Of a DNA stretch of 64,000 nucleotides, positions 9,624 to 21,949 are shown in pieces. The notes under the pieces are model-generated. The model was not told the DNA's origin and ran no database searches. It saw only the letters and a list, made by a program, of their open reading frames with translations. The stretch's first letter is position 1, and each line of letters begins with the position of its first letter. This DNA comes from Terebella lapidaria. Taxonomy: Eukaryota > Annelida > Polychaeta > Terebellida > Terebellidae. The stretch covers positions 22,107,001 through 22,171,000 of the forward strand of contig OX424563.1 in NCBI GenBank assembly GCA_949152475.1. Reading direction: 5' to 3'. The position numbers and the translations under genes were made by a program.

Positions 9624-12607
9624 TAGTCGGGCATGTACGAGGGGTCCCTTTGCACCCCCCCCCATGATCCTCCAAAACCAACTTTTTTCTCAAGGTTTTT
9701 TAATACTAAAAAACATTACATATGTCTCCGGTTGCGCATCCATTGCAAAAATTGGTTTTCGGGCCATTTTTCAAAATGGCCGCCCCGCGAAATCTCGAAT
9801 TTTGAGATTGCTTCACTTTAGGCTGCATAGGTCTACAAAATAAAATCTTTGTTACCTTTTGCTGCTTATTATAGGGGCCTGATACATTGTACATGAGAAA
9901 ACAGTGGTTAAATAAATACTTATAACATGAATATGTCCATAAATCCAACATGGCCGCCAAATTTAGACAGTTTTTCACTAAAATGTCCATAACTTCGGAC
10001 TCAGTCAACCTAGGATGTTCATTTTGGGGTCTATACCTAGGTTTTCATATACAGGGAATCCATTTAGACCAAAATAAATACAATCAAGCTATTTCTTTCG
10101 ATGCATGTACACCTGCACACATGGTACACGCTACATATTCATTTAGATATCTCTCGAACATAGCCCACTTGACACCCCTATGGTCTCAATTGTGGATCTT
10201 GCTTGGATATTTCTGATAGAGACTTTTACTGATTTGCAATCCCAATAAATCCTTGAACAAATGGAGCTTGATTTGGTTAGTTTTGTTAATTAACATAAAC
10301 CCAAGATGCCTGCTAAAAACACCCCGAAAATTCAAGTTCGTAACTAATTGTGCTATAAAGATGTGTGATACTTACTTTTAAGGGTATTTTGGTATGTAGA
10401 TTCCATTTTTGGTGTTATTCTAGCCATATAATATCAATCTAAAATGATAACAGCATCTCATTGAGATGGAAAGCAAATAAGAACACAATGTTATTCGAAT
10501 TTATTCATACACTTATGAATTACACGTTACTCACAAACATGCTTGGGATACATTTTATATCACAAACAGAGAACAATAATATAGATATCTTCATTGGCAA
10601 TCTTTACACATGAACATGATGGAACATGAAACTATGATATTGGTACTGCTATGTTGGATGAATTGACATATCTTCACCATTGCCCTGCATTCTCTTGTAG
10701 TACAACAACGTTGTCTTGAGCTGTCCGACATCATACCCCTCAACATCCTCTATCTCCTCAGTTCTGGAAAATTCTGCATCACTTTCATCACAACAGTCTC
10801 ATTCATTGATCTAGCTTAGACACACCTTCAGGTTGCCACTCTCCTGGGGCTGAACAGTTGTAATGCAAGTGCATAACTGGTGTGTCCAGTGACAACTATA
10901 AGTACACCCATTCGTACAACAATTCGTCAAATTCATATGGGAAAGATGTCATGCAATAGCTGAGAGGGTGCATACTAAATAGCTAGAGGCACTTTGATCC
11001 TAGTTCAGCACACGTTGCTTTTATATAAAAGCAATGATCCGTCGCATCCTTCCATACATGCATTGCAGCTCTGCCAGACACAAGCAACTCAACATCCTCT
11101 CCATATGCCAACATACAAGAAATTTGGACAGCATTCAGCTGATCTACTCACATCAGCAGATCAACTGAAACAATTGCTTGTTTGGCTGGGATATTATACA
11201 TGTAGATGACAGCTCAGTTCATGCTGTTGCCAAAAGTGACCCAGCCCCTTCAAGGCTCAGTGATGTCATCCAGTGTCAATGAAAGATAGTCAGAAAAATT
11301 GTAGTACCAAGGGATGTATTGAGTAGTTGTCACTGGACACACCAGTGATGCACTTGTACAGCAACTGTTCTGCTCCAGGAGAGTGTGGCAACCCATACAC
11401 GAAGATGTGTCTAAGCTAGATCAATGAATGAGACTGTTGTGACAAAAGTGATGTAGAATTTTCCAGAACTGAGGAGATAGAGGATGTTGAGGGGTATGAT
11501 GTCGGACAGCTCAAGACAACGTTGATGTACTACAATAGAATGCAGGGCAATGGTGAAGATATGTCAATTCATCCAACATAGCAGTACCAATATCATAGTT
11601 CCATGTTCCATTATGTTCATGTGTAAAGATTGCCAATGAAGATATCTATATTATTGTTCTCTGTTTGTGATATAAAATGTATCCCAAGCACGTTTGTGAG
11701 TAACGTGTAATTCATAAGTGTATGAATAAATTCGAATAACAATGTGTTCTTATTTGCTTTCCATCTCAATGAGATGCTGTTATCATTTTAAATTGATATT
11801 ATATAGCTAGAATAACACCAAAAATGGAATCTACATACCAAAATACCCTTAAAAGTAAGTATCACACATCTTTAGAGCACAATTAGTTACGAACTTGAAT
11901 TTTCGGAGTGTTTTTAGCAGGCATCTTGGATTTATGTTAATTAACAAAACTAACCAAATCAAGCTCTATTTGTTCAAGGATTTATTGGGATTGCAAATCA
12001 GTAAAAGTCTCTATCAGAAATATCCAAGCAAGATCCACAATTGAGACCATAGGGGTGTCAAGGGGGCTATGTTCGAGAGATATCTAAATGAATATGTAGC
12101 GTGTACCATGTGTGCAGGTGTACATGCATCGAAAGAAATAGCTTGATTGTATTTATTTTGGTCTAAATGGATTCCCTGTATATGAAAACCTAGGTATAGA
12201 CCCCAAAATGAACATCCTAGGTTGACTGAGTCCGAAGTTATGGACATTTTAGTGAAAAACTGTCTAAATTTGGCGGCCATGTTGGATTTATGGACATATT
12301 CATGTTATAAGTATTTATTTAACCACTGTTTTCTCATGTACAATGTATCAGGCCCCTATAATAAGCAGCAAAAGGTAACAAAGATTTTATTTTGTAGACC
12401 TATGCAGCCTAAAGTGAAGCAATCTCAAAATTCGAGATTTCGCGGGGCGGCCATTTTGAAAAATGGCCCGAAAACCAATTTTTGCAATGGATGCGCAACC
12501 GGAGACATATGTAATGTTTTTTAGTATTAAAAAACCTTGAGAAAAAAGTTGGTTTTGGAGGATCATGGGGGGGGGGTGCAAAGGGACCCCCCGTACATGC
12601 CCGACTA
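9624..12607. mobile_element. 2.98-kb foldback element with ~1.28-kb inverted arms
   Basis: The left arm 9624-10898 and right arm 11324-12607 are near-identical reverse complements around a 425-bp loop. Ends read TAGTCGGGCATGTACG and its complement, with a possible 3-bp TAT duplication. Predicted peptides in the two arms differ at one residue in 88, so the insertion or inversion is recent. A stretch of 49 codons plus stop in each arm (plus strand 11432-11581, including TEEIEDVEGYDVGQLK) could be the C-terminal relic of a protein, but I do not recognise it. No transposase is visible. An alternative is a local inverted duplication. Confidence 0.85.
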
Positions 12608-12844
12608 TATGGATGTACCTATTTTCCACACATCCTTTCATAAATTAACATAGATTACAGTATAATACGTAATGGGTCTGAGATGCAAAAATGTACAGAG
12701 GGCGGGAACGATTGGATGCGGAATACATATGCGCGGTCTGTAGCCATGGATCTGTAAACAGATCTTCCATCATATTTTTTACAGGACCAATTCAGTTATG
12801 AACGAGACAATCAGAGATTGCAGACCCTCGCCCTTCAGATTTAG

Positions 12845-13850
12845 TCACTAAAATTAGGCGATAATTGAGAGTTTTGGTCTTAAGACCATCGGTTGTACGC
12901 CATACGATTGGGAATTGGCCAAAGAAAAATACAAAAATAGGTTGAACATTTAATATTGATTAGAACCGGAGTTATAGTCAATTATGTGATTTTATTTTTT
13001 CAGTTGCCATGGCAACCGTTTTCAGCCGATTTTGGCAAAATTTAAAAGGGATTGAGCCACTTTCATAGCACTCCAGCCCTATAAATTTCAAATCTATCGG
13101 ACCGTTTGCCTTTGAGTTATGAGCGCAGACATTTGCACTGAAACGTCGCTGGTCAAAAATAACCGAAATCGTGACCCCCAATTTTTCGACATCGGGCGAT
13201 AATGGAGAGTTTCCGTCGTACGACCATCGGTCGTACACCATACAATCGGGAAATGGCCCAAAAAAAATACAAAAATAGTTGGAAAAATTAATATCAAGTA
13301 GAACTGGAGTTAAACCCAATTATGTGATTTTCTTTTTTCCGTTGCCATGGCAACCGTTTTTGGCAAAATTCTGAAAGGGCTGAGCCAGCACCATAGCACT
13401 CTTGCCCTATAAATTTCAAATCGATCGGGCGGTTTGCCTTTGAGTTATAAGCGCAGACATTTGCACTGAAACGTCGCTGGCCAAAAAAATTCGAAACCGT
13501 GACCCCCAATTTTTCGACATCGGGCGATAATGGAGAGTTTTGGTCGTACGACCACGGGCCATATATCATATGATCAGGAATTGGCCATAGAAAAATACAA
13601 AATTAGTTAGAAAAATTTATCTTGAATAAAACCGGAGTTATGGTCAATTATTGATTTTTACATTTTCCGTTGCCATGGCAACGGTTTTTGTCCGATTTCG
13701 ACAAAAATTGAGGAGGACCGAGCCACGGTGATACCGCTTCTTCCCTATAAATTTCAGGACGATCGGACCATTCGGTTTTGAGTTATGCGCGCGGACAGAC
13801 AAACAAACAAACAGACAAACAGACATAAAATCGGCCATAGGCCAACACTT
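12845..13850. repeat. ~326-bp satellite, block I (three units)
   Basis: The anchor GAGAGTTT with the following GGTCGTACGACCA-like stretch falls at about 12863, 13201 and 13527 (periods 338 and 326). Each unit contains GTTGCCATGGCAACCG and GACCCCCAATTTTTCGAC. The block ends in an (ACAAACAG)n-like run (13797-13828) and ACTTGACGAAAAT. The intervening 12608-12844 includes a fragment of the ~590-bp repeat. Apparent ORFs on the minus strand repeat with the satellite and are not genes. Confidence 0.85.
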
Positions 13851-14784
13851 GACGAAAATCTACACATTTGTTTACATTCAAAACATTTACTCATTATTTA
13901 CACATTTATGGCATCCCCTGACAACATATAGCATTGGAAACTGAACCATTTGAAACATCTAGTTTGCGTATGTATCAACATAATATATTACCTCTAACCA
14001 TGCTAACGGCACAAAATTTTGATGATGCCACTACTAAAAAACCTAAAATATATCAAAATTACAAAAATCCAAAAACAAATATCGATAGCCTAAAAATGAG
14101 CGAATAACAAACAGCAAATATTCCCGCACAAATATGAAATTACATTGACAACAAGTAAACAAAACAAATAGAGAGGCTTAGACATGTGGCGATTGCACAG
14201 CCCTAAATTATGACCTAATAATTGCTTGTCTTCTTTTTATCAATGTTTTTTATATTAACAAACAGTTGTAATTAGGTCATATTTTAAGGCTATGAAGAAT
14301 GGAGTTAACACAAACGCGTTATGACAAAAACATGCATCGCTCGATCATAATGAAACCAATGAGACCTTGTAAAATGACACGATACAGTGTTTAATCTGGG
14401 CCATTCGCCATGCAACTTACCAGACCCCCAATCCCACATGCATCATATGAAGCAGACAAATCATCTGGTACACGCCTTTTGTCATGCATTTGTTAGCAGC
14501 TAATACCACAGATCATTCACAGTTGTGGCCGTAATGCTGAATTTAAAGCGGCTTGTAACTTTAAATATAAAGAACAAACTAGATTTTGATGATACCACTA
14601 GAAAGCCCGATAAAATAGTTTGTCGCTATTCGTGGAACAGTGTTTTTTCCTTCAAAGGTGATCATTATAATTCGAAACAATAGAATTACATAAAGCATGG
14701 CAGGTTTGGGATGCTTACAAGACCACCCAGAAACAGAAAAAGTCATTTGGAATTGAATTTTAGAAGAAAAAAAAAATGAGTCAA
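13851..14784. other. Intergenic DNA between two satellite blocks
   Basis: AT-rich. A short motif (TTTTGATGATGCCACTA near 14020, TTTTGATGATACCACTA near 14582) repeats once. No gene is seen. Confidence 0.5.
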
Positions 14785-14850
14785 CAGTGAGAATCGAACC
14801 ACTGACCCCTCGCACCACATACCTAACGCCTCTACTGACTACGCCATTCT
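14785..14850 (-). repeat. tRNA-like sequence (tRNA pseudogene or SINE head)
   Basis: On the minus strand there is an A-box-like TGGCGTAGTCA (14846-14836) and a B-box GGTTCGATTC (14800-14791), 36 bases apart, followed within 25 bases by a T-run that could end Pol III transcription. The T-stem does not pair in the standard register (CAGTG with CACTG leaves a ten-base loop), so a working tRNA is unlikely. Confidence 0.45.
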
Positions 14851-14979
14851 GTTCATTGAAACTCAACACGTGTAAAGTATAGTGCGTAGGAGAGACTTCG
14901 CTCAGGATAAACACTGAATTGTGCCATGGCTGTACATTGGACTGGCAGTGTGCAGAATTCGATCGGGAAAACTCATTAC

Positions 14980-16140
14980 CTTGAGTTCTACAACTTCACA
15001 ATCTTATTCTGCGTGATCAGGCACAACTCCTGAGTAAAATCCGGCAATATATATTGGAACCTGGCTCTATAATGTGGTTTTGAATATTGTGAGACTGGAA
15101 AAACCTAAATTCATGACCCCCAAATTTTCGACCTGGACCGAAAATCCAGAGTTTTGGTCATACGACCATCGGACATGTATCATATGATGCGGATTTGACC
15201 ATAGAAAAATACAAAAATAATCAGAAAAAATAATCATGATTACAAGCGGAGTTATCACAATTTTTCAATTTTGACCTTTAGTATGACCTTAACTGTAATT
15301 CTTGACCTTGAGCCCTATAACTTCACAGTCATGTTCTGCGTGAGAAGGCACAACTCCTGAGTAAAAATCAGAAACATATATTGGATCCTGGCTCTACAAT
15401 AGGGTTTTGAAAATTGAGACAAGCAAGACCTAAGTTCATGACCCCCAAATTTTCGACCTGGACCGAAAATCGAGATTTTAGGTCATACAACCAACAGACA
15501 TGCATCATGTGATGCGGAATTGACCATAGAAAAATATAAAAATACACAGAAAAAATAATCTTGATTAGAAGCGGAGTTATCACGATTTTTCGATTTTGAC
15601 CTTTACTATGACCTTAACTCTTATCCTTGACCCTGAGCTCTGAAACTTCAGGATCTTGTTCTGCGTGATAAGGCACAACTCCTGAGTAAAAATCAGCAAC
15701 ATACATCGGAACCTGGCTCTATAATATGATTTTGAATATTGTGAGAGAGGAAAAACCTAAATCTTGACCCCCAAATTTTCGACCTGGACCGAAAATCGGG
15801 AATTTGGGTCGTACAACCATCGGACATGCATCAGATGATGCAGAATTGACCATAGAAAAATATAAAAATACCCAGAAAAAATAATCTCAGTTAGAAGCGA
15901 AGTTATCGCGATTTTTCGATTTTGACCTTTTCTATGACCTTGACCTCAATTTTTGACCTTGACCCCCTAAACGTTTACCACTTGGTACGAAATTGATTGT
16001 CCACCTTCTGGTGAAGTTTCATGACGATACGACCAAAATTGTGACCTGTAGAGTGAAAACAAACAAACACACAAACAAACAAACGGATAAACTCAACTGA
16101 CCAACATACTTGACGAAATTTAATTTCGTCAAGTAACAAA
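14980..16140. repeat. ~326-bp satellite, block II (three units), with terminal palindrome
   Basis: GCACAACTCC recurs at 15021, 15348 and about 15673. Units share GACCCCCAAATTTTCGACC with block I and contain several GACCTT motifs. The block ends with an (ACAAAC)n-like run and then the perfect palindrome ACTTGACGAAATT-T-complement (16108-16134). Block I ends in the same ACTTGACGAAA motif, so the two blocks are probably two copies of one element. Confidence 0.85.
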
Positions 16141-16299
16141 CTGACAGACCCAATTACAATACCCTCTGCCCCTATCGGGACGAGGGTAACAACTGGAGAA
16201 ACAGAACCGTTTCTGTCCGGGCAGATCAATACAGTCTCACCCTGCCGTCACGGTTCAGTACCGATTTCTATGTTAGAGGGAGAAGCTGTAGCAGAGACT

Positions 16300-16744
16300 C
16301 AGTTTCAGTTTCAGTTTTGTGTTGTTTCCGGGAATTTCCAACGACCCAGTGGCGGATCCAGGTAAATTTCTTGCCCACGGCAAGCTTGTCGTTGTTGTAT
16401 CGATTTGTTCTTAGGAGCATTGTTGTGTTCATTATATTCGATAAAGTTCCCTCGTTGGCTGGTGATAAGCCCATAGCTATAGCCCGTGTAGTCTATAGGC
16501 ACATCGCCCAGGCGTCCCCTGAACTTCAAATATAGACACGTTTCAACAAAATGATGGATAGAATAGGATACTCTGTGGAGTTATGTTTTAACAGCCTACC
16601 TGCCTTGACACACAAGTACACAGCCTGCAAAATACATCCCTTTCTTTCCCACACACAACACAAAATTTCAAGAAGGATATTTGCTTACAACACCGATTGT
16701 GGTTGAGCCTTGGGGCTGCATGGGTTCCTAGAAGCTGAGGGTTT
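16300..16744 (+). repeat. Direct repeat (5') flanking Mab-21-like copy A
   Basis: It is collinear with 19290-19862 beyond the gene. Shared pieces are CAGTTTCAGTT, a CAGTGGCGGATCCAGG motif (16347-16362; CAGTGGCGGGTCCAGG at 19362), GTTGGCTGGTGATAAGCCCA, and CAGCCTGC. The identity is moderate with gaps, so the repeat is older than the gene duplication. The CAGTGGCGG motif resembles hAT transposon ends, but no second end was found. Confidence 0.65.
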
Positions 16745-17135
16745 ATAGATGCGTAAAATATTGAATACTCGTATAATAAATCAATAAATATGCGTATATA
16801 ATATTAAATATGCATCTATATTATTAAATAATACATTATTAAATACGTGTACTTAATATTAAATACGCATATAAATATGCATATAAAATATTAAATATGG
16901 GTGATAAATGATTAAATACGCGTATAAAATATTAAATATGCATATACAATATTGAATACATGTAATGAATGATTAAATATGCGTAAAAAATAATAAATAC
17001 GCACAAAAAATATTGAATACGCGTAATAAATGATTAAATATGCATATAAAATATTAAATATACATAATACATGATTAAATACGCATATAACATATTAAAT
17101 ACGCGTGTCAAATAATTAAATACGCCCTACAAATA
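16745..17135 (+). repeat. AT-rich array upstream of Mab-21-like copy A
   Basis: Irregular units of about 18-20 bp (ATTAAATATGCATATAAAAT, ATTAAATACGCGTAT). The same array precedes copy B at 20860-20935 and 21520-21850. It contains no gene. Confidence 0.8.
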
Positions 17136-17177
17136 TTTCAAATGTTTTTTTAAAAAGAGCCACCGTACCTACCTGCC

Positions 17178-18734
17178 ATGCATTCATGGGGAGGGGTGAG
17201 TGGAGGAGGGTGTGCGGGAATTGTTATTAAAACTATTAAACGGGTGTGGCACATTGACGAAGAGACAATGGACGTGATTGTGCCAAATCTAGTTGCAACA
17301 GAGAAAATGAGACATAACTTCAGGGACTACCACAAGGGCTTTGATGGCGTTCATGACATCCGAATTAGGGGGCCGGCTATCAACATTGTCCAAGAGCGAA
17401 AAGAAGAGCACTTTGAGACACCTGGCAAGAAAAGCACTTTGAGGTTCGAAAAGACTCTGGAAGACAGTGATGTGTGTTTTGGGAGGGGGTTCCAAGGTTG
17501 GCCACAAGTAGCAGCCGACTTCATAACACGACACCGGCCCAGCGGTTGGCCTGGTCGTCAGCTCGTATCTGCAGCTGTGGCCCAAGGTTATGGCGTTACG
17601 GCCGTTGGAAGAAAATTTAGTCCGACTCGGGACCTCGAGTGGAGATATTCATTCTCGGAAGTCGAGAATATGCTTGCAAGGAACATCTCTGATGAACAAA
17701 GGACGGTCTTCATATTAGTAAAAATCCTACATTCGTTCTACTTCAGAGAAGTTGGATTTTTCAAGACGTATCACTTGAAGACGATCCTCTTTTGGCTCTG
17801 CGAAAGAATTCCACGAGGACACTGGAATCAAAGGAAGGCGCAGATGGTTCGTCAGATTTTGGATGAAATAATACATGCATTGGCCAGTGGATGCCTTGAT
17901 GACTTTTTCATCAAAGGAGCTAACCTTCTCGATGGTATACACGTCTCCTTCAGAAGAACTTTGGCTGCTAGAGTCAAATGGGTGAGTCAACACCTCTTCT
18001 CTGCTTTTCGCAGTGTGGAAACTAAAATGTTATTCCTTAATACGTCATTGACTGTACCAAATCCAGCTGATGTCCTGGTGAAATTCCACGTGGAAACACC
18101 AGTCCAACACCTTCACAGGGAAGTTGTGCTGGAAGTCTTGAGTGAAGGCTACTGGGAAATTATCTGTGACATTTTTGTTGATATCATTGATCTTCAAACA
18201 ATTTCCTCAGTGGGTGACGAATTATTGCAAAAAGACGACATCATAGAACTTAACACTGCCTTTGTAATTCTCGTCGATGCTTTCTACAAATATTTCGACA
18301 TTGTATGTGCTTTGGGGCAGAAAGCTAAGACTGAATCAGAACTGGTTTTGTGCATTGCACGTGTTGCAAACACTTTGCGTAATTCGTCGTTTGCAGTGAA
18401 GGTACTGAGTGCATTTTACTACCTGCAACTACATACACACGAACACCACATGGTTCGTGACCTGCGACGTGACGAGGTGTGCAACTTCGCTACCTGCCGT
18501 TCTGTACAACAGGAGTCACTTGCCTGCTTGAATGAGGTGGCGACGCCTGGCGAATGGTTTCGGGAAACCATCAAGAAGTACAGAGGGGATGAGATGTCCA
18601 CCCGTCTGCTCTCTAAGTTATGCAGAAAGATGGATAGAATCGGCCTGGGAGACATTGCTCAGTTCAACAATTACTTCCTTCTTGTGGAACTCGCCATCCA
18701 GGCAGATGACTATGTTAATACTCGTGGATACTAG
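17178..18734 (+). pseudogene. Mab-21/cGAS-like protein, copy A, lacking the N-terminal catalytic motifs
   Basis: An intronless frame of 518 codons. Residues from about 21 on match the Mab-21 fold: third catalytic-type Asp D98 in SDVCF, then WP (108-109), SGWP (122-125), DLEWRYSFS (152-160) and LKTILFWLCE (200-209). Spacing from D98 to WP equals that of Mab-21 proteins. The family includes cGAS-like receptors, cytosolic nucleotidyltransferases that sense nucleic acid. Compared with copy B, the first ~163 codons, with the GS and DxD motifs, are gone. The first ~20 codons here come from flanking repeat DNA and filler. It is thus 5'-truncated and could not be catalytic. The C-terminal ~300 residues are more complete than in copy B, with a segment (about 261-327) that B has lost. 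Confidence 0.8.
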
Positions 18735-19862
18735 TCGAGTGAACTATTTTTTTGTTTCTGGACCTAAGTTTGGAAATAATTCGCCCAGTAGTTAAAGTGA
18801 CACAGGGAGAGAATCATATTGTCCCTACTGATCCACTAGTATGTTATGCTAATAGATGATAATTCGTTGTTGTTATCTGTGTGGAATTTGTGAAAAAAAT
18901 ATTAGATAAAAACATTGCATTGTTTGTATGTAAAGTTTGTTCGCTTGCAGCAAATACAACAACTACATGTTTGCAGTTTTTTCCATCAACTATTCAACAA
19001 ATGTATTCTAATGGATTTACCTATTAAATTTAGCCATAATTTTGCCAGTGCAGAACATGGCTATGGTTCTCCCATGTTAAACCTTCACAAGGAAATAGAA
19101 ACATCGATTTGTTTGAAGAAGCTTGTTCACCAATTCATTCAGTCCACTAAATAGGTTTGGCTTTGGTCCCGTTCCAACTTTAAATTTTATTCCAGAGCAC
19201 AAAGTGTCTCATTCTCTTCGGGATAATCCAATACATTGGCAGATATACTAAATGAACGGACATCAATTGTTTCACTGAAATATTAACTTTATTTCAGTTT
19301 CAGTTATCTGTTATTTTCGGGAATCGTCAACAAACGCAATATTATTCATGACTGTCATCATCAGTGGCGGGTCCAGGGGTTATCGGTTGGGCAAGGGCAA
19401 TGCGCACGCCCCCAACAAGCTAACGTAGGAAAAGTCTGATATTGATATGTTCCTTGGAGTACTGATCAATAATGTTCATAGTTGTCTAGACTAAAGCATC
19501 TGGTTATACATATAAATCTTAATAACCAATTATTCGAGAAAATTCTTTTGTTGGCTGGTGATAAGCCCATGGCTATAGCCCCTGCAGTCTATATGGACGT
19601 CGCCCAGGCGTGCTCTGAACTTCAAATATACAAACATTTCAACACTGATAGGGTAACATAAGCTAGCCGTGCAATTATGTCAATAGCCTACCTGTGTTTA
19701 CCCACAGGCATACAGCCTGCACAATTAATTCCCTTTCTTTCACACTCACAATACACATTACATAAACGACAATTTACTCAGTCACCTACCACGTTATGTG
19801 CCAATGAATGATCATTGCTGGATTGGTCACTGAAGAGCAATCCCGCGAACTGTCATTATACT
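18735..19862 (+). other. 3' flank of copy A with the 3' direct repeat
   Basis: 18735-19290 is probably 3' UTR and matches 24072-24620 behind copy B. 19290-19862 is the 3' member of the direct-repeat pair with 16300-16655. It also gives the empty target site for the gypsy insertion: TTGATATGTTCC at 19442-19453 is uninterrupted. Confidence 0.7.
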
Positions 19863-20754
19863 CCTCCAAATGTATAACCAAATGTTAGGTAGCTTACGTT
19901 GTAATGACGTATACCGATATGTAAAATCCACGTGTAATAGCTGTAGAATTACATAATCTTACAACAATTATTATTTACTACGAAATTAGATATTTTGTGG
20001 ATCCTTGATTTTGTACAGCCAGTATGAAACAAAAGTTGAATTTTCCCCACCAAATGTTTGAGCCGACGGGAAGTCTGGATTTTGTTTTGGTTAACTTTTC
20101 CCCGGTAAACAGTTCAGCCACTATGCCCCATAGAACTTCGGTGATAATAGACGAGACATCGTATTTGTAAAGACCTCGGCAAAAGGGGAATTCGACCACC
20201 AAATGTTCCCGATTTCACCTCGGAGATACAGCTATTCCTAAAAGATCTGTATAATAGTTTATATCAGTATATATTATTAACTAATTGGTGAGACTTGAGA
20301 AGCTAAAACTTTAAGGCCCGGTCAGACAGCCGAGAACGCACGAATTACGTAAAAAATTTGGTTAAAATTTGTTTGTGCGTGATTTTGAATGGAGAATTTG
20401 ACCATTTTCTATGATCTACGTGATGGAAAATCACTGATGAATTGTGCAAGAATTACAGAAATGTCACGTACAAATCACAAACAGAGCACTAACAAATCAT
20501 TAACAATGTGATTTTGAGTGAAATATGCGTGTTACTTGTGTGGACCATGCGTGATATGTCTGTTATTCTTCAGTGGAAAGTCATCGATGAACGCGATATC
20601 CAGTCCTGAAGACTGGATATCTCACTTCCTTATGTTGCTAAATTCTAACTCTAATAACTCAGATACTAGTACTCAATTTAAACAATACATCCAATCCAGC
20701 TTGAAAGTAATCGAACAATGTCCAGGATCGGATGATACTAGAATTAACACACAC
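19863..20754. other. Spacer between gene copies; possible Ly6 promoter relic
   Basis: Around 19884-19920 the sequence GTTAGGTAGCTTACGTTGTAATG resembles the Ly6-1 and Ly6-3 upstream region (TACGGTAGCTTACGTTAAAGTG near 4131). No Ly6 exon follows, so it may be a relic of a lost family member. The rest shows no gene. Confidence 0.4.
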
Positions 20755-21949
20755 AACACAATATTCCAAGAAGGATATTTGCTTACAACACCGATTGGGG
20801 TTGAGCATTGGGGCTGCATAGGTTCCTAGAAGCTGAGGGTTTATAGATGTGTTAAATATTGAATACTCGTATAATAAATCAATAAATATGCGTATATAAT
20901 ATCAAATATGCATGTATAATATTAAATATTATTATATACTACTAAGAATCCCGACGTTGTCATTGGTTAAAAGCTGGTCACGTGTCTATGCATAAAAGTA
21001 CATATTCACCAGACCAGCCGGTGAAGTTTTTTTGATATTCACCGATCGGCCCATATCACATATATGTACCTCTCGCCAAAGAGCATCTCGAATGCTTTGT
21101 CATGCTTGTTTTTTTCTGTTACTGGTATCGCGTATCCAGTGATATAGTGAATTGAATGAGCTTGTTTCAGAAATCATTCCTCGTTTGTTTACTCGTTTCT
21201 GAAATATTTACATCAAACTGAAATTTAAAGGCCTGACTGCTGGACTGGCGCAGTACTTATTCGAATCAACACATGATAGTTTTGAATGTATTGTGTTTAT
21301 ATCATAACACCCACGTCATACATAAACATTGCTTCAGTATTTGCAGGAACTTGTCACATGTATGATATGATAAAACAAATATTAACTTTTGGTTTCGGTG
21401 AATACGTGAAAATATGTACCTCTCGCCAAAGACATATTCACCCCGCAAGCTCGGTGAATATGTCTTTTGCGACAGGTACATATTTTCACGTATTCACCTC
21501 ACCAAAAGTAAATATTTGTATAGTACATTATTAAATACGTGTACCTAATATTAAATATGCATAAAAATATTAAATACGTGTAATAAATGATTAAATATGC
21601 ATTTAAATATTAAATATGGGAGATAAATGATTAAATACGCGTATAAAATATTAAATATGCAAATACAATATTAAATACATGTAATGAATGAATAAATATG
21701 CGTAAAAAATAATAAATATGCACAAAGAATATTGAATACGCGTAATAAATGATTAAATATGCATATAAAATATTGAATATACATAGTACATGATTAAATA
21801 CGCATATATTAAATACGCGTGTCAAATAATTAAATACACCCTACAAATATTTCAAATGCTTTTTTTGAAAAAAAAGATGTCCTATAAGAGCCACCGTACC
21901 TACCTGCCACGCATTCATGGGAGAGGGGGGGGGGGTGGAGGAGGATATG
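20755..21949 (+). repeat. 5' flank of copy B: AT-rich array split by a ~585-bp insertion
   Basis: 20755-20935 and 21520-21850 match the region before copy A. 20936-21519 is extra and absent from copy A. Its right end holds a long hairpin (21376-21518). It lies in TA-rich DNA and could have a TA or TAC target duplication, which would fit a MITE. Confidence 0.65.
21376..21518. repeat. Long hairpin, 67/66-nt arms with 10-nt loop
   Basis: The arm starting CAAATATTAACTTTTGG (21376-21442) pairs with 21453-21518 with only a few mismatches; the inner 46 bases (from GGTGAATACGTG) differ at two positions. The loop is CCGCAAGCTC. It is part of the insertion absent from copy A. It could be the foldback end of a MITE or a source of hairpin RNA. 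Confidence 0.85.

Noticed and set aside
9950-12280. Identical 88- and 100-codon ORFs in inverse orientation as duplicated genes
   Set aside because: They are the same DNA in the two arms of the foldback, with no domain or gene-like context.
14785-14850. Functional tRNA gene
   Set aside because: The A and B boxes are present but the T-arm does not pair in the proper register.
16347-16362. CAGTGGCGGATCCAGG as the end of a complete hAT transposon containing the Mab-21-like gene
   Set aside because: No matching inverted end was found beyond the gene; the second occurrence is in the same orientation.
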